Below are positions 1-7,727 of a stretch of DNA of 16,960 nt, piece by piece. A program made the translations under genes and the position numbers. A model generated the notes under the pieces. The model worked only from the letters and a program-made list of their open reading frames with translations, was not told where the DNA came from and did not search any database. The DNA comes from Planctomycetota bacterium (lineage in GTDB: Bacteria > Planctomycetota > Planctomycetia > Pirellulales > Pirellulaceae), in the NCBI GenBank assembly GCA_026692885.1, contig JAPLNJ010001197.1, positions 1-16,960 of the forward strand. Reading direction: 5' to 3'. The first letter of the stretch is position 1. Each line of letters begins with the position of its first letter.

Positions 1-77
1 CCTCCGATCCCCACTGGGCTTGCCCCAGTGGACAAGAGGTTTGAAAACCAAGGCCGCGTACCGCAACCACATCCCGT

Positions 78-130
78 CCCCTTCGCCGCATTCACCGCCG
101 CCTGCGGCGGCGGTGAATGCGGCGAAGGGG
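78..130. repeat. Perfect palindrome, 24-bp arms, 5-base loop ctgcg
   Basis: The arms 78-101 and 107-130 are exact reverse complements, beginning ccccttcgccgc, and enclose the loop ctgcg. The same arms occur at 14250-14302 around the loop cgcag, which is the reverse complement of this one. There is no T-run after it, so it is not a standard intrinsic terminator. Confidence 0.9.
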
Positions 131-179
131 AATAGAGGTGGGAGGAGGCCGCTGTTAGTGACTAAACCCTTTTTCCACT

Positions 180-305
180 GGGGCAAGCCCAGTGGGGAAA
201 GTGGCGGAATAACAACGACTTATGCTTAATCTCGTACCATTCGGGGCAAGCCCAGTGGGGAAAGTGGCGGAATGACAACGACTTATGCTTAACCTCGTAC
301 CATTC
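180..305. repeat. 63-bp tandem duplication inside element copy A
   Basis: Bases 180-242 and 243-305 are the same 63-base unit (ggggcaagcccagtgg ... ctcgtaccattc) with two differences, a/g in aataacaac versus aatgacaac and t/c in cttaatctc versus cttaacctc. Copy B has one unit only, so copy A gained the duplication or copy B lost it. Confidence 0.9.
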
Positions 306-532
306 GACCCCGCGTCGGTAGAAGCAGGTTCAAAAAACTATGCGGAACCCCACAAAACTGCCTAGTCGCCAAACCTACCTCCACCGGCACGGGGCCGGGT
401 GGGGACCATGAAAATGCGCAACTTCAAAGACTCGGGTCGCAGGCCCAAGCTACGTCTGGTTGCGGCCGGAGGCCGCTTCCAGGGAAGAGATTGTAAACGT
501 CTTGCGGCGGTGCGGCAATTGCTGCAATGGAC

Positions 533-650
533 GTGTGTGGCCGTGGTTTCTGGCCGGTAGCCGAATTCGCCAGAATTCGGGAACGCGGGAAAAGCCCGCA
601 TTCTGGCGACTGCGGCTACGTTGAGGTTGCCAGGATTCCTGGCCACACAC
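533..650. mobile_element. 118-bp MITE-like palindromic element with 7-bp target duplication
   Basis: The ends are an exact 10-bp inverted repeat, gtgtgtggcc (533-542) and ggccacacac (641-650). Inverted similarity continues inward with interruptions, for example gtagccgaattcgccagaat against gtagccgcagtcgccagaat on the other strand, to a small central gcggg/cccgc hairpin. The element is flanked directly by the same 7 bases, aatggac, at 526-532 and 651-657, as expected of a target-site duplication. It has no coding capacity. Confidence 0.8.
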
Positions 651-761
651 AATGGACTCTGCTCCCCGGCGCCACACCTCGTCGCGTCCCGAGTCGAGTC
701 GCCGAACTTGTTACAACTGCGCGGTGCAGATGTCGACCTTGCTTCCAGACCTACGCGCCTG

Positions 762-1042
762 TTTTGAAGTTGCGCATTTCGCCGCGTTCGTACGCCAACG
801 GCGTTGTGCCCCACAGCCCAGGGTTGCGCAGCTACCCTGGGTTCGGTCGCCGGAATTCCCTACTCTACCCCAACGGGGTTGCGTCAGGTGGTGCCACCGC
901 GCGACGAAACCCCGTTGGGGTACAGGCGGAATACATGCGCCGCCGCGTCCCAGGGCAGCCGCTACGCGGCAACCCTGGGCTATGAGACACAACCGCTTCG
1001 CGGTATCCCATGCCGCACCACACCAGAATGCGCAACTCCAAA
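762..1042. mobile_element. 281-bp foldback element with 9-bp target duplication
   Basis: The ends are imperfect inverted repeats, ttttgaagttgcgcatttc at the left and, read on the other strand, tttggagttgcgcattct at the right. The flanks are the exact 9-base direct repeat acgcgcctg at 753-761 and 1043-1051. The interior folds back: cacagcccagggttg near the left matches caaccctgggctatg near the right, and a central pair ctaccccaacggggttg / aaccccgttggggtac encloses ggtggtgccacc. The terminal motif is shared with copies A and B, which makes them one family by ends although the interiors differ. No transposase is present. Confidence 0.78.
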
Positions 1043-1240
1043 ACGCGCCTGAGGGGTCGAAGAAGGGCTGAACAGGTGGCGAAAAAAGGCGGCCAACGGT
1101 TGCAGTCCGGTCCATTGCTTCCGGTCCATGCTTCCTGCTTGAACCAAGATCGCTCCACTGCTACGCTGATCAGCATGAGCGCTTTGGAAAAACGCAATCT
1201 CATTCCGGTCGAGGGACACTGGAGTTGGTTGACACTTCTC

Positions 1241-1245
1241 AGGAG
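1241..1245 (+). promoter_or_regulatory. Ribosome binding site AGGAG of the Gfo/Idh/MocA gene
   Basis: AGGAG lies nine bases before the ATG at 1255. It favours this start over an in-frame TTG at 1225, which would add ten residues that do not belong to the Rossmann fold. Confidence 0.7.
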
Positions 1246-1254
1246 ACTCATCCC

Positions 1255-2337
1255 ATGACGGATACCGTTCGTGTCGGCCTGATCGGCTCCCAATTCATCT
1301 CCAGCATCCATGCTGAATCGTTGCGGCAATGTGCGTACGCTGAGTTAGCCGCGATTGCCTCGCCGACGCCGGGCCACGCCGCGGCGTTTGCCAAGCGGTT
1401 CGGCATCCCACGACCCTTCACCGACTATCGTCAACTGCTGGCGCTGCAGGACCTGGACATGGTGATCGTCGGCGCGCCGAACGATCTGCACTGCCAGATC
1501 GCGGTGGACGCCGCGGCCGCTGGCAAACATGTGGTTATGGAGAAGCCGCTGTGCCTGAACCTGGCTGAGGCGGATCGCATGCTTGAGGCTTGCCGGCTCG
1601 CGAACGTGAAGCTGATGTATGCGGAAGAGTTGTGCTTCGCGCCCAAGTACGTCCGGCTCAAGCAACTGTTGGACAGCGGTGCGCTCGGCACGCCCACGCT
1701 GCTGAAGCAATCCGAAAAACACGACGGTCCCCACGCGGCACATTTCTGGGACGTCCAACGGTCCGGGGGTGGCGTGACGATGGACATGGGCTGCCACGCC
1801 ATCGAGTTTTTCCGCTGGTTGCTCGGCCGGCCCCGCATCACGTCGGTCTATGCCCAGCTGAATACCAGCGTGCACGGTGCCAAGACGCGGGGCGATGACA
1901 ACGCGATCCTCCTCTTGGAGTTCGAGAACGGTGTGGTCGCGATGGCCGAGGAGAGCTGGACCAAGCTGGGCGGCATGGACGATCGGGCCGAGGTGTACGG
2001 TTCGCAGGGCGTGGCTTACGCGGACCTGCTGCACGGCAACGCGATCGAGACCTACAGCGCGGCGGGCTACGAGTATGCGGTAGAGAAAGCCGGTTCGACG
2101 GTCGGCTGGAGTTTCACGATCTACGAGGAAGCCTGGAATTACGGTTTCCCGCAGGAACTGGCGCACTTCATCGACTGCGTGCGGACCGACCGGCCGCCGC
2201 TGGTGACGGGCCAGGATGGCCGGGCCGTGCTGGAGGTCATCTTCGCCGCGTACGAATCGGCGCGGACCGGCCGCAAAGTGCCCTTGCCGTTCCCGACGAA
2301 CGCCGCCAAGCCGATCGACCTGTGGCGGCCGGCGTGA
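1255..2337 (+). CDS. Gfo/Idh/MocA family NAD(P)-dependent oxidoreductase
   Basis: This 360-residue cytosolic protein has the usual family length. The N-terminal Rossmann fold opens VRVGLIGSQFISSIHAESL, where the usual GxGxxG is loosened to GLIGSQ. The family EKP motif is at residues 96-98 (VVMEKPLCL); its lysine normally contacts cofactor and substrate. The C-terminal sheet domain has GGGVTMDMGCHAIE with Asp177 and His181, the position of the usual catalytic histidine. Members oxidise or reduce sugars, inositols and related polyols with NAD(P); the substrate cannot be read from the sequence. No signal peptide or membrane segment is visible. It is separated by 293 bases from the helicase gene and looks like a metabolic neighbour, not part of the defence system. 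The start was chosen by its AGGAG site. Confidence 0.93.
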   Translation: MTDTVRVGLIGSQFISSIHAESLRQCAYAELAAIASPTPGHAAAFAKRFGIPRPFTDYRQLLALQDLDMVIVGAPNDLHCQIAVDAAAAGKHVVMEKPLCLNLAEADRMLEACRLANVKLMYAEELCFAPKYVRLKQLLDSGALGTPTLLKQSEKHDGPHAAHFWDVQRSGGGVTMDMGCHAIEFFRWLLGRPRITSVYAQLNTSVHGAKTRGDDNAILLLEFENGVVAMAEESWTKLGGMDDRAEVYGSQGVAYADLLHGNAIETYSAAGYEYAVEKAGSTVGWSFTIYEEAWNYGFPQELAHFIDCVRTDRPPLVTGQDGRAVLEVIFAAYESARTGRKVPLPFPTNAAKPIDLWRPA

Positions 2338-2378
2338 AGCGGCGTCGAGTTCTTGGTTGCCGACGGACTCAAGTCAGT

Positions 2379-2394
2379 CAGGCTTTCCAGCCTG
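2379..2394. repeat. Short hairpin after the oxidoreductase gene
   Basis: Caggct and agcctg form an exact 6-bp stem around ttcc, 42 bases after the stop codon. There is no T-run, so a terminator role is only possible. The rest of 2338-2630 shows no gene and no convincing promoter, although the helicase operon should have one there. Confidence 0.3.
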
Positions 2395-2630
2395 CCGCGA
2401 ACCGAGCGCCAGCCTCGCGCGCCAATTACCAAGGGCCGCAACCAACGTCCGGCCGGCCGTTGACTTTCGCGACCTCGCCACACCGGAAATCTCTATTTCC
2501 CATCGGCTTGCGGTTTCTATCCAGGCCCGAGCGACTCTGATAGACTGGTCTTCTTCTGCTGCCGCGTTCTCGGACAAGACCATTCAGATGGCCAGCATCC
2601 GGCTTGCCTCGAATCCGCCCCGCAAGAGCC

Positions 2631-5600
2631 ATGCTGAAACTTGAAGACCTTAAACCTGGACTCTCCCTCGTCGGCCTCGAACCGGTGGTCGTGGCCACGT
2701 TGGTGGCGGTCGTGCCGATCGCGGTGGGTGCGGTCCAGGTCATCTACAAGACATCCGACGGTACGTTCAAAGATCGCCTGTTGAATTGGGCCGACGAGCC
2801 ATCCATCAGCCTGGCCACGGTCGACCGGCCGTGGTCCTTCGACGGCGACGGCGCGGCGTTCCAGCTTACTTGCGAAGCGAAGCGGATCGACCTCGCGTTC
2901 TTGTTCGACCCGATGATGGCCGTCCATGCGTCGAACGTCGAGCCGCTGCCACACCAGATAACGGCCGTCTACGAATCGATGTTGCCCCGGCAACCGTTGC
3001 GGTATGCGCTCACCGACGATCCCGGCTCGGGCAAGACGATCATGGCTGGGCTGCTGATCTGCGAGCTCACTCTGCGCGGCGACTCCCGCCGGATTCTGAT
3101 CGTGGCTCCCGGCAGCCTGGTCGAACAGTGGCGCGACGAGCTCTTCGAGAAGTTCGGCCTCGAATTCCGCATCTACTCGCCGCTCTTGGAGCAGGCGTCG
3201 CCGAGTGGAAATCCCTTCAATGACCATCACCAACTGATCGTCCGCCTGGATCAGTTTTCCCGGAACGAGGAACTGCAGGAAAAGCTCTGCGCCGCCGGTT
3301 GGGACCTGGTGGTCTTCGACGAAGCCCACAAGCTGGCGGCTCACTACTTCGGCTCGAAACTCGAAAAGACGGCCCGCTTCCGTTTCGCCGAAAAGCTTGG
3401 CCAGCACACTCGCCACTTGCTGCTGATGACCGCCACGCCGCACAACGGCAAGGAAGAGGACTTTCAGCTTTTCCTGTCCCTGCTCGACTCCGACCGCTTC
3501 TACGGCAAGTTCCGCGACGGCGTTCACAAGGTCGACGCCTCGGACCTGATGCGCCGGATGGTCAAGGAGGAAATGTTCAAGTTCGACGGCACGCCGCTCT
3601 TCCCGGAGCGCAAAGCCTATACCGTCAACTACAAACTGTCCGAAATCGAGGCCGCGCTGTACGAAGCAGTCACGCACTACGTCCAGACGGAAATGGGCAA
3701 GGCCGACGAACTCCAGGGGTCGCGGAAAGGGTCGGTCGGCTTCGCGCTCACGGCCTTGCAGCGCCGGCTGGCGTCCAGCCCGGAAGCCATCTACCAATCG
3801 CTCAAACGCCGCAAGGAACGGCTGGAAAGGCGGCTCCGCGAGGAAAAGCTCGGCATTCGGGGGCGGCAGGCTTTGGCCGAAACGCTGGTGGACATCCCCG
3901 AGGACGACGACGAACTGAACGCGGAGGAGCAGGAGAACCTGGAAGAAACCCTCGTCGACGACGCGACTGCGGCCCGCACCATCTCCGAGTTAGAGGCCGA
4001 AATTTGCATCCTGGAAGCGCTCGAGCAGCAGGCCAAAGTCGTCGTCGCTTCCGGACAAGATCGCAAATGGGACGAGCTGTCGAAGATTCTCCAGAACGCG
4101 CCCGAGATGCGTGATGCCTCCGGCCACCTGCGCAAACTGATCATCTTTTCCGAACATCGCGACACGCTGAATTATCTGCACACGAAAATCGTCGGCGTGC
4201 TGGGCAACCCAGACGCCATCATCACCATTCACGGCGGTACGCACCGTGACGAGCGACGTCGTCTCCAGGCCCTGTTCTGGTCCGACCCCGACGTCCGGGT
4301 GCTGGTCGCCACCGATGCCGCCGGCGAGGGCGTCAACCTGCAGTGCGCCAACCTGATGGTCAACTACGACCTGCCGTGGAACCCGAACCGGTTGGAGCAG
4401 CGTTTCGGCCGCATTCATCGCATCAACCAAATCGAGGTCTGCCACCTCTGGAATCTGGTCGCCAAGGAAACCCGCGAGGGCGACGTTTACCACCGGCTGC
4501 TCAAGAAGCTGGAAGTGGAATGCGAAGCACTCAAGGGCCGGGTGTTCGATATCCTGGGCGAGGTCTTTGAGGGGACCAGCCTCAAGGACTTGCTGATCCA
4601 GGCCATCCGTTACGGCGACCAGCCCGAAGTGCGGGCGCGACTGACGCGGAAGATCGATCAGGCCCTCGACCGCGACCACCTCAAGTCACTGCTCGACCGC
4701 AACGCCCTGGCCCAGGAAACGATGAGTTCCGAGCGGCTTTACGCAGTCAAGGAGGAGCTGGAAAGGGCCGAGGCCCGCCGGCTGCAGCCCTACTTCGTGC
4801 GAGCGTTCTTTCAGAAGGCTTTCGAACAGCTCGGCGGCTCGATGTTTCCGCGCGAGGCGGGCCGCTTCGAGATCACGCATGTACCGGCCTCGATTCACGA
4901 ACGGGACCGCCGCATCACGGGCCGCAACCGCCGCGAGCAGGAACCGGTACTCAAACGCTACGACCGTGTTTGCTTCGAACGGGAAGCGGTCCAGCCGCTC
5001 GATAAGCCGGGGCTTTCCCGTGCCGTCATCATGCACCCCGGTCATCCGCTGATGCTGTCCGTCAGCGACTTGATTCTGGAACAGCACGCCAACCTGCTGC
5101 GTCAAGGTTCGATCCTGGTTGATCCGGTCGATGACGGTGACGAACCGTGGCTGTTGTTTCTGTTGACACACGAAGTGAAGTCGGGCGACGGGCTGGTCGT
5201 GTCCAAACGCCTGCAGTTCGTGCGTGTGAATCCCGATGGCTCAACAGCGTTTGCTGGCTGGGCACCACACTTGGATCTGGAACCGCTGGCTGAGTCCGAA
5301 CGCCCGCTGCTGAAGGAGGTACTCGCCGCCCCCTGGATTCGAGTCGATCAGGAGCAGCGAGCCGTGGCACTGGCCGCCGCCACGCTCGTGCCACCGCATT
5401 ATCGGGAAGTCGCCGAGCGTCGCGTGGCGCATGTCGACAAGACGTTGGCCGCCGTCCACGAGCGTCTGACCAAGGAAATCGACTTCTGGTCCGACCGGTG
5501 GCTGAAGCTGAAGGAGGACCAAGAGGCCGGCAAGGACGTGCGATTGAACCTGGAGAACGCTCGCCGCAACGTCGCAGATCTTGAGGGGAGGCTGGAGAAC

Positions 5601-6140
5601 CGCAAGAAGGAACTTCAATCAATGCGGCACGTCGTTAACAGTACGCCGATCGTGCTTGGCGGAACCCTCGTGGTGCCTGTCGGCCTGATGCGACGATTGC
5701 GCGGAGATGACGCGATCGCCCCCACCGTTTCCGCCGACCCAATCGCCCGCAGCCGTATCGAACAACTCGCGATGGACGCGGTACGGCGCGACGAGGAATC
5801 CCGCGGCTGCCATGTCGACGACGTTTCCCAAGCCAAGTGCGGTTGGGACCTGACTTCGCACCCGCCGATAATCGATGGCAAACAGCCCGAGCCGCGTCAC
5901 ATCGAAGTCAAAGGGCGCGTGCAAGGGGCCGCCACGATTACCGTCACTCGCAATGAGATCCTTTACGCTTTCAACCAAGGCGACAAGTTCGTTTTGGCCA
6001 TCGTACTCGTTGCGGAAGACGACAGCGTTGCCGGCCCCTATTACATCCGCCGTCCCTTCGACCGCGAGCCCGGCTGGGGCGTGTCCTCCGTCAACTATGA
6101 CCTCAAAGCCTTGCTCGAACGTGCGGGAGGTATCCGATGA
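2631..6140 (+). CDS. SNF2-family DNA helicase/translocase with C-terminal DUF3883-like domain (DrmD/Hma helicase-like)
   Basis: This 1169-residue protein is predicted to be an ATP-driven DNA translocase and the motor of the defence cluster. It begins [18 protein letters not shown], a small N-terminal domain typical of phage-defence SNF2 helicases. Motif I is DPGSGKT (130-136), motif II DEAH (230-233), motif III TATPHN (from 267), motif [13 protein letters not shown] (560-571) and motif [10 protein letters not shown] (590-597), so both RecA lobes look intact. A charged, acidic stretch lies between the lobes (about 390-470). The C-terminus (about 1040-1135) resembles DUF3883, with HIEVKGR at 1090-1096; the E-x-K pair is nuclease-fold-like, but activity is unproven. 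ATG 2631 was chosen because MLKLEDL matches the usual family start; TTG 2604 is in frame, and neither has a good ribosome binding site. The stop overlaps the next start (ATGA). The DUF1998 helicase DrmA of true DISARM is absent. Confidence 0.92.
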   Translation: MLKLEDLKPGLSLVGLEPVVVATLVAVVPIAVGAVQVIYKTSDGTFKDRLLNWADEPSISLATVDRPWSFDGDGAAFQLTCEAKRIDLAFLFDPMMAVHASNVEPLPHQITAVYESMLPRQPLRYALTDDPGSGKTIMAGLLICELTLRGDSRRILIVAPGSLVEQWRDELFEKFGLEFRIYSPLLEQASPSGNPFNDHHQLIVRLDQFSRNEELQEKLCAAGWDLVVFDEAHKLAAHYFGSKLEKTARFRFAEKLGQHTRHLLLMTATPHNGKEEDFQLFLSLLDSDRFYGKFRDGVHKVDASDLMRRMVKEEMFKFDGTPLFPERKAYTVNYKLSEIEAALYEAVTHYVQTEMGKADELQGSRKGSVGFALTALQRRLASSPEAIYQSLKRRKERLERRLREEKLGIRGRQALAETLVDIPEDDDELNAEEQENLEETLVDDATAARTISELEAEICILEALEQQAKVVVASGQDRKWDELSKILQNAPEMRDASGHLRKLIIFSEHRDTLNYLHTKIVGVLGNPDAIITIHGGTHRDERRRLQALFWSDPDVRVLVATDAAGEGVNLQCANLMVNYDLPWNPNRLEQRFGRIHRINQIEVCHLWNLVAKETREGDVYHRLLKKLEVECEALKGRVFDILGEVFEGTSLKDLLIQAIRYGDQPEVRARLTRKIDQALDRDHLKSLLDRNALAQETMSSERLYAVKEELERAEARRLQPYFVRAFFQKAFEQLGGSMFPREAGRFEITHVPASIHERDRRITGRNRREQEPVLKRYDRVCFEREAVQPLDKPGLSRAVIMHPGHPLMLSVSDLILEQHANLLRQGSILVDPVDDGDEPWLLFLLTHEVKSGDGLVVSKRLQFVRVNPDGSTAFAGWAPHLDLEPLAESERPLLKEVLAAPWIRVDQEQRAVALAAATLVPPHYREVAERRVAHVDKTLAAVHERLTKEIDFWSDRWLKLKEDQEAGKDVRLNLENARRNVADLEGRLENRKKELQSMRHVVNSTPIVLGGTLVVPVGLMRRLRGDDAIAPTVSADPIARSRIEQLAMDAVRRDEESRGCHVDDVSQAKCGWDLTSHPPIIDGKQPEPRHIEVKGRVQGAATITVTRNEILYAFNQGDKFVLAIVLVAEDDSVAGPYYIRRPFDREPGWGVSSVNYDLKALLERAGGIR
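6125..6130 (+). promoter_or_regulatory. Ribosome binding site GGGAGG of the DUF4062 gene, inside the helicase gene
   Basis: GGGAGG sits six bases before the ATG at 6137, within the last helicase codons. Together with the ATGA overlap it points to translational coupling of the two genes. Confidence 0.7.
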
Positions 6141-7699
6141 CCTCGCCTTCCCGCATCTTCATCTCCAGTGTCCAGAAAGAGTTCTCCGCGGAACGTCGTG
6201 CGCTCAAGGCCTATCTCGCTGGCGATGCCCTGCTGCGCCGGTTCTTTGACGTGTTTCTCTTCGAGGATCTGCCAGCCTCGGGCCGCCGTGCGGACGAAAT
6301 CTATCTTGCCGAGGTGGACCGCTGCGACGTGTATCTTGCCCTGCTTGGCAACGAGTATGGCCACGAAGACCGGGCAGGCGTGTCACCCACCGAACACGAG
6401 TTCGACCGCGCCACCGCCAAAGGCAAAGAGCGACTGGTGTTTGTGTGCGGCGCGGGCGACCCCACCCGCCATCCCAAGATGCAGGCGCTCATTGGCAAGG
6501 CCAGCGCCCAACTCACCCGCCGCCGGTTCGACAGCACGCCCGAACTGACCGCGCTGGTTTACGCCAGTCTCGTCGAACACCTTGAGCGCAGTGGACAGTT
6601 GCGCACCAAACCCTTTGATGCCGCAGCCTGCCCGGACGCCACGCTGGCCGATCTTTCACGCGAAAAAGTCTCTGAATTTCTGGCCGCCGCGAAGGCGGAA
6701 CGCGGGTATGCGGTTGGCCCGCGAACCTCGACCCCCAAAGCGCTGGCCCATCTGAATCTGCTGGATGGCGACCAACCCAGCCACGCCGCCGTGCTGCTGT
6801 TTGGCAAGAAGCCCCAGCGCTTTCTCATTACCTCGGAAGTCAAGTGCCTGCACTTCCATGGCACCGAGGTGCAGAAGCCCATCCCCTCTTACCACATCTA
6901 CAAGGGCACCGTCTTCGAACTGGTTGATCAGGCCGTGGATTTCGTCATGGCCAAGCTCAACCGCGCCGTCATCCCACGTAACGACCGCGTCGCTGGCGAT
7001 GTCGAATACGAACTGCCATTCAAGGCGGTGCGCGAAGCCATCGTCAACGCCGTGACGCACCGCGATTACACCAGCAACGCCAGTGTGCAGGTCATGCTCT
7101 TCGCCGACCGGCTCGAAATCTGGAATCCTGGCGAACTACCGCCCACGCTGACCATCGCCGGGTTGCGCCTGCCGCACGCATCCATCCCTCACAACCCCCT
7201 CATCGCCGAACCCATGTTCCTGGCGACCTATGCCGAAAAAGCCGGCAGCGGCATCCTCGACATGATCAAGCTCTGCCGAGCCGCCGGTGTCCGCACGCCG
7301 GAGTTCCGCCAGGACGGCGGCCAGTTTGTGCAGACGATCTGGCGACCCAAAACGACGGCATCGCCTCAGGACAACCAACCCAGTCGGACGAGCCAGTCAG
7401 ATGAGGCCCATAATCAGGCCCATGATCAGGCCCATGATCCGCTGACCGAACAAGTAACCGAACAAGTAACCGAACATGTAGTACGCCTGCTCCGTGCGCT
7501 CGCGAAAAAGTCGGCCGGAACCAAGCAGATTATGCAGTCTCTGCGATTGCGGCACCGGCCAACGCTTTATTACGACTACCTGCAACCCTCCTTAAACACA
7601 GGATTGGTCGAAATGACGCAACCTTCTTCGCCCAAGAGCCCGACGCAAAAATACCGCCTCACCGCAAAGGGCCGCGCCGCTCTGCTCCGCCTTTCATAA
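6137..7699 (+). CDS. DUF4062 + GHKL ATPase (RecG-like HATPase_c_4) + winged-helix protein
   Basis: This 520-residue protein has three parts. Residues 1 to about 100 ([22 protein letters not shown] ... [15 protein letters not shown]) match DUF4062, a predicted TIR/SEFIR-like alpha/beta domain. Residues about 160-410 resemble the ATP-binding proteins often labelled RecG-related: the N-box [12 protein letters not shown] is at 300-311, followed by [10 protein letters not shown] and AGSGILDMI, which replace the GHKL glycine boxes. A hydrophilic linker of two 12-bp tandem repeats follows, then a winged helix of about 70 residues ending [14 protein letters not shown]. Proteins of the second and third type are often taken to be regulators; DUF4062 occurs in signalling and conflict proteins. 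It overlaps the helicase by 4 bases and precedes the methylase by 28, so it is co-transcribed with them. Its role (sensor, effector or regulator) is inference. Whether residues 100-160 form an AlbA_2-like domain is unclear. Confidence 0.85.
   Translation: MTSPSRIFISSVQKEFSAERRALKAYLAGDALLRRFFDVFLFEDLPASGRRADEIYLAEVDRCDVYLALLGNEYGHEDRAGVSPTEHEFDRATAKGKERLVFVCGAGDPTRHPKMQALIGKASAQLTRRRFDSTPELTALVYASLVEHLERSGQLRTKPFDAAACPDATLADLSREKVSEFLAAAKAERGYAVGPRTSTPKALAHLNLLDGDQPSHAAVLLFGKKPQRFLITSEVKCLHFHGTEVQKPIPSYHIYKGTVFELVDQAVDFVMAKLNRAVIPRNDRVAGDVEYELPFKAVREAIVNAVTHRDYTSNASVQVMLFADRLEIWNPGELPPTLTIAGLRLPHASIPHNPLIAEPMFLATYAEKAGSGILDMIKLCRAAGVRTPEFRQDGGQFVQTIWRPKTTASPQDNQPSRTSQSDEAHNQAHDQAHDPLTEQVTEQVTEHVVRLLRALAKKSAGTKQIMQSLRLRHRPTLYYDYLQPSLNTGLVEMTQPSSPKSPTQKYRLTAKGRAALLRLS
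7404..7439 (+). repeat. 12-bp coding tandem repeat, three units
   Basis: The unit aggcccatgatc occurs three times (the first unit has cataatc), giving [11 protein letters not shown] in the linker before the winged helix. Because 12 is a multiple of 3, unit gain or loss would keep the frame. Confidence 0.9.
7445..7480 (+). repeat. Second 12-bp coding tandem repeat, three units
   Basis: The unit accgaacaagta occurs twice exactly and once as accgaacatgta, giving [12 protein letters not shown]. It follows the first repeat array after five bases. TEQV-type runs are common in this linker of GHKL/winged-helix proteins, so part of this is family style. Confidence 0.9.
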
Positions 7700-7727
7700 T
7701 TCATCCTTCATATTTCATCCTTTCTCA

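Larger units (their letters stand above)
1..428. repeat. Foldback/MITE-like element, copy A (left end outside window)
   Basis: This is a non-coding element nearly identical to 14099-14455. Shared landmarks, in the same order and orientation, are a ccactgggcttgccccagtgg-type hairpin (about 10-32), a 53-bp perfect palindrome (78-130), a second hairpin that is the reverse complement of the first (about 175-195), the phrase cttaacctcgtaccattcg, and the terminal motif aaatgcgcaacttcaaa ending at 428. Compared with copy B it carries a 63-bp tandem duplication (180-305) and about 80 extra bases (306-385). By alignment with copy B its left end would lie roughly 70-80 bases before the window. Open reading frames across it are by-products of the palindromes. 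No transposase is visible, so it is a non-autonomous element or a remnant. Confidence 0.8.

Noticed and set aside
78..130. Intrinsic terminator
   Set aside because: The stem is strong, but no T-run follows and the same palindrome is part of a repeated element.
1..1042. CRISPR array, suggested by many repeated hairpins
   Set aside because: The repeats are few, irregularly spaced, nested and palindromic over long distances, with no regular spacers and no cas genes.
1139..1167. Possible promoter TTGAAC, 17 bases, TACGCT before the oxidoreductase
   Set aside because: The spacing is right, but the -10 matches poorly and such matches are frequent by chance.
362..1329. Several open reading frames of 75-154 codons on both strands
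   Set aside because: They overlap one another on both strands, follow palindromic elements, lack ribosome binding sites and show no recognisable protein composition.
2517..3797. 426-codon open frame on the minus strand
   Set aside because: It is antisense to the helicase, whose motifs are intact; the long frame follows from GC-rich codon bias.
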